From Rosa chinensis (taxonomy: Eukaryota; Streptophyta; Magnoliopsida; Rosales; Rosaceae), in assembly GCF_002994745.2 (NCBI RefSeq), contig NC_037091.1:26975789-27039788 (forward strand): a stretch of DNA of 64,000 nucleotides. The letters are read 5' to 3'. Shown one piece after another: positions 11,580 to 22,251 of the stretch. The notes under the pieces are model-generated. The model did no database searches and was not told where the DNA came from. It saw nothing but the letters and a program-made list of their open reading frames with translations. Numbering within the stretch: position 1 is the first letter of the stretch; each line of letters begins with the position of its first letter. Made by a program: the position numbers and the translations under genes.

Positions 11580-13261
11580 CTACATAAAACAAGAGAGAAG
11601 ATATAAATTACGCAGTCATAAAGACATCCACGTAAATTATTTTCCAAACGTATGAATTAGATTTCAAAACCAAGATTCGTAATGGTCACACATTTTTTTT
11701 TCGATGCTATATGAAAATACTTTATCACAGTAAGTGTGTGTATAATGCGCATGAATTTTCATTATCATGGCCAAACGGTATTGATATGTTGCATTAAAAA
11801 TAATCATAGCACATTTAAATATAGCATATAAAAATAAACTACATGGCATGTTCAAATTTCACAAATATACAACAAATTATATACTACACATAATAAGAGC
11901 AATAATATATCATGCGTAAAATAAAATGTAAACAATAGTAAAATACAAAGCATGCGTAGACATAATTTATATAAGCGTAAATAAAATAAAAACATGCTCA
12001 AAATTTCATAAATAATATATAACAATATATATAGATATATATGGCATGCTCAAAAATCAAATATATAATCATGGCTTAAAGATAATTATATAAAGCATAT
12101 ATGACAAAGCATGCTTAAAATGATTAATATAATCTAACTAAATATGCTCGAGAATTTTATAATAAAAGCGTATATAATAAAATCTAAAGCATGCTTAAAA
12201 AATAGAAAAAAATAAATCAAATTCACATGCTTGGTTAAAAAAAATTAAATAAATAAATAAATAAAACATACTTGATTTCTATAAAACAATCCTAGCGCAC
12301 GCGCGTGTTGATGCAGGCGTGCGTAGCGATGTTTTTGTGCTTGAGAAAAACTGGGCCGCAGGGCCTCCCTCTTTTTTTTTTTTTTTTTCTGGGCCTCAGG
12401 CCTGCTTTCTTTTTTTTTTTTTTTTTTTTTATAGGCCGCAGGGCCTGTTTCTTTTTTTTTCGTTTCTGGGCCGCACAATTTTTCTTTTCTGGGCCTGCAG
12501 ATTTTTTTTTTTTTTTGGATTGGGCCGGGTCCTTTTCTTTGGGCCGGGTCACGTTTGGTTTCCTTCTGGTTTGCAGATTGGTGCTAGTTTTCTGGGTTAC
12601 AGGTTGCTCCCTGGAGGTGCAGCGGCGACGAGATCAAGGCTGAGGCTGCTGCAAGGCGTGGTTTGGCCGGCTGCAAGGCGCGGGTGGGCAGCTGCAGACG
12701 CGGGGTGGGCTGCCAGGAGGATGAGGCCTGCTGTGAGTGGGTTGTTGGGCTCCGTGTGGGATCTGCGCAGGCGGTAATGGGCAGGGGCCGATCTGACCGG
12801 CTGTGGAACTTTGCGGTAGTTGAATAGGAGAGGCCGGTGCAAGCTGGAGTCGGCTCGGGCTGCGACAGGAGATGCAGGCAACGTTCAGGCCGACGCAAAT
12901 GAAACCGGGATCTTGTTGGGTTCAGGCCGGTAGATCGAGGCTGCGCAGTAGCGCCGGGTTTTGGATCGGGGCACCGGGGGCTGGGCAGAGAGGCGGAGGC
13001 CGGTTTAACAGTGAGGTGGAGGCCGGTGCTGCTGTCTGGCCGATGAAGGTGAGGCCCGTGTGGGCTCGCTGGCTGTGGAACGGACCGGCTGTGAGGCAGG
13101 TCAGTTTTGGGAGGCTGCAAGGCGCACGGCAGAGGCGTTGCCGGCGCTGGGGAATTGAATATGTATTTATTTATTTATTTTTTTTTCTACGTTTTGGTTT
13201 TTTTTTTTCACGGAAGAAGAAAGAAACTAGAAAAAGAAATCTAGTTGGCTATTGGCTCTGA
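11580..13261 (-). other. Leader region of copia element 1
   Basis: 1.7 kb between the 5' LTR and gag. The half next to gag (11580-12280) is AT-rich with recurring 'catgct(c/t)aaaa' phrases. The half next to the LTR (12290-13160) is GC-rich on a plant 'gggccgcagggcct' theme broken by long T runs (12371-12433 and 12505-12517). Several open frames cross it, but they are low-complexity or proline/serine-rich and look like chance. Confidence 0.6.
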
Positions 13262-13275
13262 GCGTGCTGATAACG
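13261..13275 (-). promoter_or_regulatory. Primer-binding site region of copia element 1
   Basis: On the minus strand 'cgttatcagcacgctc' follows the 5' LTR directly, with its first bases at the LTR edge. The second copia element has 'cgttttcagcacgaagcc' at the same place, so the motif is conserved. The tRNA is not certain from sequence alone; it resembles a variant of the initiator-Met type. Confidence 0.65.
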
Positions 13276-13488
13276 TGTTAAAGTACAATGACAATTGGAA
13301 TGGTCTACTCATTTCATTTCGTAGTCCCTTTATATAGGGATAGAGTTACAACGGAAACATTAATTACATTAAATACATTGAATGCTGATTGATCTATAAT
13401 TGTGCTGATTGATGGTAATCACTGATTCCTTGATTCCCTCTCCGTCAGTTGCTTTGACGAAGGCACACAATATGTTTTTCCTTTAACA
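13276..13488 (-). repeat. 5' LTR of copia element 1 (213 bp)
   Basis: Partner of 3075-3287. It contains the promoter: on the minus strand a TATA box 'ctatataaag' lies at 13328-13337. The ends are TG...CA with the GGGGG duplication outside. Confidence 0.95.
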
Positions 13489-13493
13489 GGGGG

Positions 13494-14089
13494 TCATTAG
13501 TCATTACCTCTAACACAAATCGTATATATAGCTTATATCGCTGCCACCACCATTCCCTAGCTATAATTACTTTAGAAATATGACAAATAACCACCGAGGT
13601 CAATTTCGCAGCATCTATATTTCAAAACTTTGAACCTTTTTCTTATCCTTACCTTACGTGGTCAGTGTTACTATTATACAATAAGACTGCTCTAGAAATT
13701 CATCTTTTATATTTTTTTTTTGACTTTTTTTTAATCATATATATGAATATATTCATAGTTTTCTATATTTAGCTCTAGAATTAAAAATTTAATGAATGTA
13801 TGGAGTAGATAACCCGAGGTAGCACAATGTGATAACCTTAAAAGAATCAATCATTTATAAGTTACCACAATGCAGATATTGCATGAAATTAGTGCATCGG
13901 AATGAAATTTTGCATGTATCAAAAAAAAAAAAATTGAATGAAATTTTGCAAGGAAAAAAAAAGAAACAAAATTTATGTAAGGACATATATTGACCTTCTC
14001 CTTACGAGTTAATGTTAATTCGTTAATGGATTTGGATTTTGATCCATTATTAATAGACGGGTTTGCATTTAGTAAGTCACTCAATAAAC
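13494..14089. other. Unassigned AT-rich sequence
   Basis: About 600 bp with no supported gene. The right end holds the target copied on both sides of the next insertion. Confidence 0.5.
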
Positions 14090-14109
14090 CTAGATTGATA
14101 ACATCTGTT

Positions 14110-15147
14110 TTTTTTTTCGAAGTGCCCGCAAGCAAGAAATATATTCATAAGCCATAATAGGCTGTTACATACCCTTCCGCTGCCATTTAGACAGACAAGA
14201 AGATAGTGGTAGTACCCACAGTAGTACATAGAAATAAACCTACTCATTGTACAATTAGATACGTAGAACATAATGGGAGCCCCCTTTGGTACTACGCCAG
14301 AGGCGCTAGAAGGATCCGGCCCTCCCAACCTAACTATTACCCACTAATCTAGTCGCCTAGAGACCTCAATTGGTGTACAACTAGAGACACTGAGAATTAA
14401 GTCGACAAGAGCAAAACCAATAGCTAAAACTAGGTGCACATAAGTGCCTAAACTGTCCCTGAAAATAGGGAATTATTGACACAATCAAAGACTAAAGAAA
14501 ACTAGATAAAAGGCAGGGCCCACCGACCCCAACCCAAACTTCAGCCCATAATAGGCCCACAACCAGTGCTAAAGCCCAGAGAAAGCAAACCCAGAAGATG
14601 GTTGTCCCCAACCCTTCCCGGCCCTAGACCAACCTCGCCGTGCCTCCCCCGTCTCCACCACTGATGTCGGATAGAAAGACGTCGTCACCGCCGGACCACC
14701 AGCAAGAAACACCACCAAGCATCATCCCAATCCCACAACAGGCCGCACCCTGAACTCTGCGCCATAACCAAGCCGGCAACCCGATCACCGTCGACAACCA
14801 GTCGAGCCAACATCAGATCCAATCCGTCGAAGTGGCCCTCCGAATTCCGACCGTCACCCGAAGCCGCTACTCCTCAGCAGAGCCTCGAGTCCACTCCGAT
14901 CCAATCTGCAACCACAGCTCGACTACGCCATCCACCGAGAAAGGGAGGGTAGGACATCCCCGGATCTCTTCCTCCAAGCCTGAAGCACAGCCTTAATTAC
15001 CCGTCCGGCCGCACCCAACGTGCGTTGGCTAGGCCAGAGGCTGTCACCATTGCCAGGGCGTAGCCGGACAAGCGCTAGCACAGTGTCAGCGGATAGGGTT
15101 TCTAGAGAGAGTTTAGGCAGTTCAAGCCTAGTTAATTTACCAATTAA
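14110..15147 (-). mobile_element. Non-LTR retroelement derivative (about 1.04 kb), minus strand
   Basis: It is flanked by a long target duplication, 'ctagattgataacatctgtt' at 14090-14109 and the same with one mismatch at 15148-15167. A T-run at the left edge (the A-tail of the minus strand) shows target-primed insertion. Near the tail it reads 'gcccgcaagcaagaaat', and the rest is C-rich on the plus strand ('cccgtctccacc', 'caccgccgg'). This resembles the G-rich 5' part of the other ~1-kb insertions in the window. No open protein is preserved, so it depends on a LINE for movement. Confidence 0.75.
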
Positions 15148-15167
15148 CTAGATTGATAATATCTGTT

Positions 15168-15239
15168 AATAACTCGGTCCATCTTTATAATAGTAAGTTA
15201 TTATATTTATCTAGATATATATATATATATATATATTTT
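15168..15239. repeat. AT-rich tract with (TA)n
   Basis: The (TA)n run ends at about 15235, directly before the 5' LTR of copia element 2. The first bases of that LTR ('TGTAC' in the 3' copy) are partly lost here. Confidence 0.6.
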
Positions 15240-15259
15240 TGTTCAAGTAAATCTAGAAT

Positions 15260-15982
15260 GAGGATTTCTATTGGGATATCCAAATTTGCTTATTTGATCT
15301 CTATATCTTTAGAATTATTGAATTACATATATATCCTCTTACAAAATGACAATTATAGACAATGAATTATAACAAACTAGTATTTTCTTTACAACCTTTC
15401 CGCCTAGTTTTAACACAAATTAAAGACTAAGAAATTGTTCCAAAACTTTTATTGAGTTCCAAGTCTAGACTTTGTTCAAGGTTTGGTTGGAGGATGGGAG
15501 TTTTGGGTGGAAGACGGAGGTTTTTTATTTTTATTTTTTTTTGCATTCATGAGCTGCGTGTTTCTTTATTTGCTTTTTTTCTTTTGTGTTCCGATTTATA
15601 TCAATTTCTATAACGTTTCATTTTTTAGAAGGGTTAGAAACATAGGAATCATTGTCTAACCATTTGATTTATGACCTTTTGATTAATTTATGTGTTATGA
15701 CCGTTTGATTCATGGTTTAAGGTTCTAGAAATCTATTTTGGCATTTTTTAGGGTTGTATGCAAAAAAAAAAAAAAAAAACAAGGAAGGGAGGTGTAGTGA
15801 GTGAATTTGAGGTATAGTAAGTATTTTATTGTCTTGTATGTAAATAGTCTAATTAAGGTTATTTGAGGAATTCAAACGGAGGTTTACTAAGCAAATATTT
15901 GTATTTAAAAGCAAAAAGGAGGTGTACGTAGAGAGTACAAGAGATCAAATGAGCAAATTTGGAGGTCTCAATAGAAACTCTC
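15260..15982. mobile_element. Mutator-type MITE (723 bp) inserted in the 5' LTR
   Basis: The ends are inverted repeats of about 45 bp: left 'gaggatttctattgggatat', right (reverse complement) 'gagagtttctattgagacct', both continuing 'ccaaatttgct(t/c)atttgatctct'. A 9-bp duplication flanks it (ATCTAGAAT at 15251-15259, ATCCAGAAT at 15983-15991, one mismatch). Nine-base duplications with G-starting inverted repeats are typical of Mutator-like elements. The 3' LTR at 25366 lacks the insert and reads straight through 'aagtaaatccagaatatg', which confirms the junction. No coding sequence. Confidence 0.85.
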
Positions 15983-16210
15983 ATCCAGAATATGTGTCTG
16001 GCCCAAACTCTATGTTACTTGACCTATAGTTGTAATAGAGTTATGAATTAGAAATATTCTCTGAGATATTCATAGATATCCGATTAATTGTACGATTATC
16101 TTTTCTTGTACAACTCTGATTCTATGCCTTGTAATCCTCTATATAAAGAGACCTCTATTATCAATGAAAGTATGACTCAATTCTCTCCCAATTTTGGTTT
16201 TCCTTAAACA
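15983..16210 (+). repeat. Main part of the 5' LTR of copia element 2
   Basis: It matches 25381-25606 and ends 'ccttaaaca'. A TATA box 'tctatataaa' lies at 16138-16147 and would drive transcription of the element. The first ~20 bp of this LTR are on the far side of the MITE (15240-15259). Confidence 0.85.
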
Positions 16211-16228
16211 CGTTTTCAGCACGAAGCC
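16211..16228 (+). promoter_or_regulatory. Primer-binding site of copia element 2
   Basis: 'cgttttcagcacgaagcc' directly after the 5' LTR. It shares the 'cgtt(a/t)tcagcacg' core with copia element 1. Confidence 0.65.
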
Positions 16229-17130
16229 TTAACCCTGAAACTCTAATTTCGTAGCATTCAATCCCTAGCAACCACCGTTGCATATATTGAAGCCCTCAAT
16301 CTCAGGAGTCCAGAATCGGCAACGCCACCCCAAGAATCGGTCAGAAAAAGGGCGAACCGGCCACTAGAAGAAGAACATCCCCTGCCCGGTTCGAACCATT
16401 CCGATCCACCTTTGACCATCATATTTCTTCACAGACGACATCTCTACCCCAGAATCTAGGAACTGAAAAAATTATCCCTTGAACCGGCCTTGAAGTTCCC
16501 GAACCGGCCACTAGAATTGCTTTATCATTGAACCGCTACCTTAATTCTCCCTCTGTCCCAGACGAGTCCAGGAAAAAAAAGGAAGCGACACAGCCCAGCC
16601 CAGAGAAGAAGGAAAGGGAGCTCGACCCAGAAAGAAGAAAGCTCAGCCCGCGGCCCACTGAAAAAAAAAAAAAAAAGGGACAGCAGCTTGGGCCATTGAC
16701 GTCACAGGCCCGCTGATACGTCTCTGGCCCACTGCCAGCCAGGCCCACTCCAGTGCCACTTTAGCTCAGCCCGCAGCACCAGCTACCATCAGCAACGGTC
16801 CACTGCGTCAGCTTCTGCGACAGGTCACCGATGGCGACTTTTCCGGTCATTTTCCAACGACTTTTCGGCCATTTTTTGGCGACTTTTTCCTGCCTAATTT
16901 TCCGTCCCATTTTTTTATATTTTTATTCAATTTCTCTTCTTTTTCTCGGGGACTTGCAAAGTTCCTTCTTCTACCCCCTTTCTTCATCATAGGGGAGACC
17001 TAATTAAGCCGAACTGTGGGGTTCCTGCTCACTCCAACCTTGGAGCTTGTTGAGATCTCCAAACTTAGAATTTGTAGAGAATTTATGATCGACCACTTAC
17101 ATCATTGTTTCGATCTAATCCAATACCTCT

Positions 17131-17237
17131 TGGAATTGAATTTCTTAGAAGCGATTACGCTAAGAAATTCCTAATTTCTTGGAAGCGATTACGCTAAGAA
17201 ATTCCTAATTTCTTGGAAGCGATTACGCTAAGAAATT
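17131..17237 (+). repeat. Three tandem 35-bp hairpin units in the copia 2 leader
   Basis: The unit 'aatttcttggaagcgattac' plus 'gctaagaaattcct' occurs three times in a row. The first and last bases of each unit (aatttctta / taagaaatt) pair as a stem around a loop 'gaagcgattacgc'. It lies 70-170 bases upstream of the gag start, where retroelement RNAs often carry packaging or dimerisation structures; that role is inference. Confidence 0.85.
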
Positions 17238-17300
17238 TATATGTTTTTGTGGTAGCATTTTTCACTCCGAAACTAACCCTTTTTCTTGTTCTCTTTCAGG

Positions 17301-17663
17301 ATGAGTAACCTGAACAAACTGGACTTTGCTCCATTGGGAACAACTGGCTCTGGATATCACTGGTGGGTTTGTGATGTCCGCCAGCATCTTAAGGACGATG
17401 GAATTCTAGATACGATTGTCTAGCCTAGCCAGGACGTGCTAATTATTGAGCAAGCTCAAGCTTTAGAAGCAAATAGAGCAGCCTTAGAGGCAAATAAGGC
17501 GAAAGCCATCATCCTAATGACTCATCATATTGATGATGCTCCAATATGAGTGTATGAATGAAGAAGACCCCAGAAGGTTGTAGGTCTCACTCGAAGAACG
17601 ATTTGGCAACGTCTGTGACTCCCTGCTTCTTGACCTAGAAGTGAGATGGCATAGCCTCTAACT
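17301..17663 (+). pseudogene. gag: 5' part of copia 2 gag
   Basis: It starts ATG at 17301 just after a splice-acceptor-like 'ctctttcagg'. The first residues 'MSNLNKLDFAPLGTTGSGYH' fit the copia Gag N-terminal motif, and the second tryptophan block ('YHWWVCDVRQHL') aligns with 'YHRWVSDMETAF' of copia element 1. An in-frame TAG lies at 17421-17423, with a frame change further on. The last recognisable motif is 'LEVRWHSL', after which an LTR insertion cuts the gene. Confidence 0.8.
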
Positions 17664-18890
17664 TGATACACATTTATGCAAGCATACGTATCATTGTCAA
17701 GATAGGGAAATATTATGCCCAAAGTTATCGTACCACGGGGATTAGTGGCTAACCCACAATCCTTGGGTAATCGGAAATAAAGACACTTAGCACACAAAGA
17801 AAAAAATAAATAAATAAAAATGCACCTAGTTTTAACAATGCTCGGCTTTGGTTCACACAGAAGCCTAATCAAAACTAAGACCTAGTGATGACTATTTACA
17901 ATGAAGTAGAAAGTGTCACCGAAGATGTAATTTGCATTTCTAATAACTAAAGTGCAAGAATTTAAATGGAGACTCTAATTAACAACTAAATTAAATAAAG
18001 GAAAGAAAAGTAAGAAATGATATAGATATGGGATTGGTAGTTAGGGATGAATCCTAACCCTAATTCAATACTCTCGATGCTAATTTAATTGACATGCAAT
18101 TTACTAACGATGGTAGAGGCCGTACCCAAGGCTTTTCAAGGCTCAAGGGCCGAAATTCTCTTTCATGGTATTCCTACTCGGGTTCAAGGGCCGTAGGAAC
18201 TCACTTGACATGAATTAGAGCCGGTTCAAGGGTCACTAATTCACATCAAGAGGCCTAAAGTTCGAGGAATTAGGCAATTAAGCTCACCATAATTGCGATC
18301 AAGTTAATCATGTAGTCAACCATGCTTGTATTTCCCACGATTATTAAATCAGGGTTCTAGCTCTAAAATCTAAGGATATTATCCCTTAAATTTTAATCTA
18401 GAAATATTAAAACACATACCCAAGAGTTGACAATTCTTAAACATGCATTCTAACCAATTATCACAAAATACAAGCATCCAATAATTAACAAATTCCATAT
18501 ATAAATTAAATTAAGCATCCATTACATCAAATTTGGGTTAGGGCACACAACCCTAACCCCCAACAAAGAAATCACTCACTACCCATAATTAAATTAACAT
18601 CAACAAACATCAATGAAGAGGAAAAGGTGAGAAGTAACAAGAATAAGTCACAATTGCTATGAAGCAATTATGACAAGCCAAGTTAGCAGCTCCCCACTTT
18701 TACCCAATCTTCAAATCTTGATAATGATGAAGTCCTTTGATGCTTGGAAGCTTTGGGTGAGGAATTCTCAAATACCCAAAAGAAAATTAAGAGAATGAAA
18801 AATAGAAGGAGAGGAGAGAAAGAGGGCAGCAGCCCGAAGGCTACCCCAATATTGGTGTGCGGCTATTTTTTCCAGGAAGAGGAATGGGAG

Positions 18891-18948
<58 letters not shown>

Positions 18949-19188
18949 GTCTGGGCATGCCCTCCGTAGAGAGGAAGAAAGATAATTGCCATTGATTTTT
19001 TTTTTTTGTGTGGCTGCTGTCTTACACAAGAGGAAGAGAGATGGATATGGACACGTGGCAGCACAGGATAGGAGAAAGGAAAAAAAAAGAGTCATAATAA
19101 AAATAAAAAGAAGAAGCAGCACGTGGGAAAGAAAGAAAATGAGCTGATTATGATATTGCCGAGGTCATGATGACGTCAGCACAGTTAA

Positions 19189-19224
<36 letters not shown>

Positions 19225-19230
19225 GTCATT
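17664..19230 (-). mobile_element. Athila/Tat-type LTR remnant, minus strand, right end approximate
   Basis: On the plus strand it begins 'tgatacacatttatgcaagc', the reverse complement of an LTR ending '...gtatca', as seen in the other Athila-type LTRs here. Further in, 'gttatcgtaccacggggatt' resembles the reversed 'ccccggt..gaacgat' block of those LTRs. Near the right end, on the minus strand, is the U3-like 'gctgacgtcatcatgacc'. It carries (TA)n(TG)n at 18896-18948 and (TA)n at about 19190-19222. No coding sequence and no clear target duplication were found, so the ends are estimates. Confidence 0.6.
18893..18948. repeat. Compound (TA)n(TG)n microsatellite
   Basis: About 13 TA followed by about 13 TG dinucleotides. 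Confidence 0.95.
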
Positions 19231-22200
19231 GGTTTAGTTTTTCTTCACATAGGCTCATCCAAAATGAGTATGATGTCTAGGAAGGTTTTGAGACAAGTGG
19301 TACTTAAGCGAGCTTTACTCTACCGACATCTCTCTACTCACCTGGTCATATTTATTTTAGAGTTATCGAAATAAGTCAAACGACTACCTTTGTTTTGCAT
19401 TAGCTAGCATTTGGATTAGATTCTCCTAATGGTTAAGAGACAATGATGTATTCCGTTAGCTTATGAATAAAATTTCGAGTTCTTTTCATTATGACTCCAT
19501 TTTGATTATGAGCATATTACTTTGTGACTACGATGGCCAGGCCATCAGTGTTAATTCAAGGACATGGAATAGCCCAAGTTCCCCTTCCCCTTGCCAAATG
19601 GCACCTTGATTACTGTCACAGAAACTCTTTACGCTTTTAGGGAAAATCGCACCTATGAATAGCCAACGGATACCATGCGAAAAAGCATGTAGAGAAAGGA
19701 AATGAGTTCCTTTGCAATACCTCTAATGATTGTGAACAAAGGCGCATCTTATAAAAGTTTATGTGTCTCTCTAGTGGACTCTATGTCACTATTTGAGCTA
19801 TTAAATCCAATAAAGTTATGAGAGATGATATCTTGGATTCAGACACATATTGACTTTGACACAATAAGATAGGTCATCCTAGTCATGATATGATGATCCG
19901 TCTACTAAAAACTTCACATGGACATAATTTCTCTCGAGCGAAATGAAACATGAATCAAAAGTTGATTCCTGGACTACGTGTGACCACCGCCGTTGCCTTT
20001 GGCGCCGCCGCCATCCACCACTAGCCTAGGGCTAGCACAGTCCCTATCCATGATGCCATGGACGGCGTCTATCATGGTGTTGGTGCCCCAGGTGATGCTA
20101 CAATCACCAACTTTGCTTCAAATAGCGTTTCGGACACTCAGGCCTAACAAAATCCTCATTGGTTGCTTCTAAAGCCTTTAGCTCGTTTTACAAAGCTTGT
20201 TCCTTAAGGAAATTAGGACTGAGACTGTTCTATGCAAAGGATATGAAAATACTCATTCCGTTCTTACGTAGAGTCCGTGGACTAGTTCAACCAACTTGTG
20301 AATGTTTAAATATCTCATGATATTGGTTGACAAGCAAACACGCTGGTCACGTGTTGTGCCATTATCCACTTGTAAATGCTGCTTATGCTACACTCCTAAC
20401 ACATATCATATGACAACAGGCTCACTCCTGAATCATCCTATTCAGTCAATTGGACTTGACAATGCTAGAGAGTTTACATCAAAGACTTTCGATGATTATT
20501 GCATTGGGACTGATGTTGGACATCATATTCTCATGAACACACCCAAATGGTCTCACGGAAACAACTATGATGGTAGCCCGGATATTAGTAATGTGCACCA
20601 ATCTCCTTATATCCTCTTGGGGTGATACACTATCACATCCAGCTATGCTAATTTGTCTATGACCCACCGCCACTCAATCTACCTCTGCGTTACAGCTAGT
20701 GACTGGGTACAATCGTACTTACGCATATTTGAGTGTCCCATTTATGTGCCAATTGCATCGCCACAACGCTCTATGATGGGTTCTTATAGACGAATGGGCA
20801 ACTACGTTGTATTTGAGAGTCCAACAATCGTCTGCCACTTAATGCCCTTGCTAGGCGATCTACTTACCGCTATTTGCGGGTGTCACTTTGATGAGACAGT
20901 GTTCCCATTGTTAGGGGGAGATAAGAACACAAATGTTCAGCAGGAACGACATGAATTGTCGTGGTCTGTCCCCACTATGTCTCATCTCGATCCCTGCTAA
21001 AGTGACGAGGTCACACATATCTGCTGCAAATATGCTTGCAAGGATGAACGTCCTAGGAAAGGACGTAATGCCACCCTACATGGAAGTAGGCATGGCACAA
21101 ACTCCATAGAGAGTGACACTTTGGCGTTATAGGCTATGGGCCCAGCTAGGATGCATGGGAGGCCCGTGGGTTTGAAGATACTTTGGCACAACCCAATTCT
21201 TAGATCATCAAAACTCAAAATCCGTCTCATGAGAATTTTCTGAATTATGGTTACTGTTAGGGGACACCTCAACGTTAGATCCTATTCCTGAGAATATAGA
21301 GCTCTATGAAACTTACACTAGTGTACATGAGATGTGGGATAGAAACTCTACCATAATTGTTGTGTAGTCGCGCATGAGTTTGTTGAGTCCGATGATATCG
21401 AACCACGCTTCGTTGATGAATGAATGCCAACGTAGAGAAAATTGGCCTAATGAAAATATGCGATCCAGGTTAAGTTGAATTCTTTAACGAAGAGAAAGGT
21501 TTTTGAGCCAGTGATGCCAACACCTCCTAATATAAAACCTGTTGACTAATGGGTCTTCGTTAGAAAGTGTGATGAGAAAAGGAGATAGTAATCTCACCTT
21601 ATGGCACAAGGCTTCTCACAAAATGCTCTGGAATTGACTACAATAAGACATAGTCTCTCATAATGGATGTCATTGTACTCCACTACCCTGTCAGTTTGGT
21701 AGTTTCTGAATAACTGAACATGCTGCTTACAAATGTGGTCACTACGTATCTATATGGGGATCTAGATACGGAATGTACATGAAGGTTCATGGTGAACTTC
21801 ATTTACCCAAGTTAAGTATCTCTAGACCACGGAACGCGTTTACAATAAGGTTGAAAAACTCACTAAAGTAACTACTTGATTGGGAAGGGATATGCCTACG
21901 CGTTTCCATAACAAGTTTCGGGTTTTATCGTGGTTCATGTTGGACATGATCTTCATTGGAAGCCCTTAAAGAGTTAAGGAAAACTGCTGAACACTTGAAA
22001 TCCGATTTTGAGATGAAGGATTTTGGGAGAACATGATTATGTCTCGGTTTGGAACTTAAGGATCGTGTTGATAGATGCTTAGGCGTTTTGACAAGGTCAG
22101 GCCTTCAAGCACCCCCATGATCGTCCGTAGTCTTGATCCTGAAAAGAATCTTCTTCGTCCAAAGGATGATGACAAAGACGTGCTAAAGGCAAAGTGTCAT

Positions 22201-22246
22201 ACTTAAATACAATAGGCGCATTATTGTACTTAGCTCAATGCACAAG
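19231..22246 (+). pseudogene. Copia 2 pol: integrase to RT, degenerate
   Basis: The gag-integrase spacer is recognisable near 19540-19640. The integrase core lies at about 20302-20625 ('FKYLMILVDKQTRWS', 'QSIGLDNAREFTSKTFDDY') and the linker at 20653-21000 ('CHFDETVFPLLGGDK'). RT blocks follow at about 21440-22246, including 'ALEKSDFEMKDFG'-like sequence near 22000, and run up to '..CTRP' where a solo LTR interrupts at 22252. Stops and frame changes are frequent throughout. The second half of the same domain resumes at 24473. Confidence 0.8.
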
Positions 22247-22251
22247 ACCGG

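Larger units (their letters stand above)
3075..13488 (-). mobile_element. Ty1/copia LTR retrotransposon, complete ends, minus strand
   Basis: The element runs from TGTTAAAG to CTTTAACA, between identical 213-bp LTRs (two differences seen), and is flanked on both sides by the 5-bp duplication GGGGG (3070-3074 and 13489-13493). On the minus strand the order is 5' LTR, primer site, long leader, gag, then protease/integrase, reverse transcriptase and RNase H, polypurine tract, 3' LTR, which is copia order. The pol region is interrupted by many frameshifts and stops, and by a 3.0-kb solo LTR at 3694-6733. The near-identical LTRs imply recent insertion, which does not fit the heavily mutated pol, so the copy was probably already defective when it moved. 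Confidence 0.95.

Noticed and set aside
12245..12777. Lys-rich and Phe-rich frames on both strands
   Set aside because: They arise from long T/A runs in the copia leader.
12584..13120. 178-residue Pro/Ser/Arg-rich minus-strand frame
   Set aside because: It lies in a GC-rich untranslated leader, with overlapping frames on the other strand and no domain.
16528..16748. Lys/Glu-rich and Phe/Ser-rich overlapping frames in the copia 2 leader
   Set aside because: Low complexity from purine and A runs on opposite strands.
18744..19122. Frames with Ile-Tyr and Thr-His repeats
   Set aside because: Translations of the (TA)n(TG)n microsatellite.
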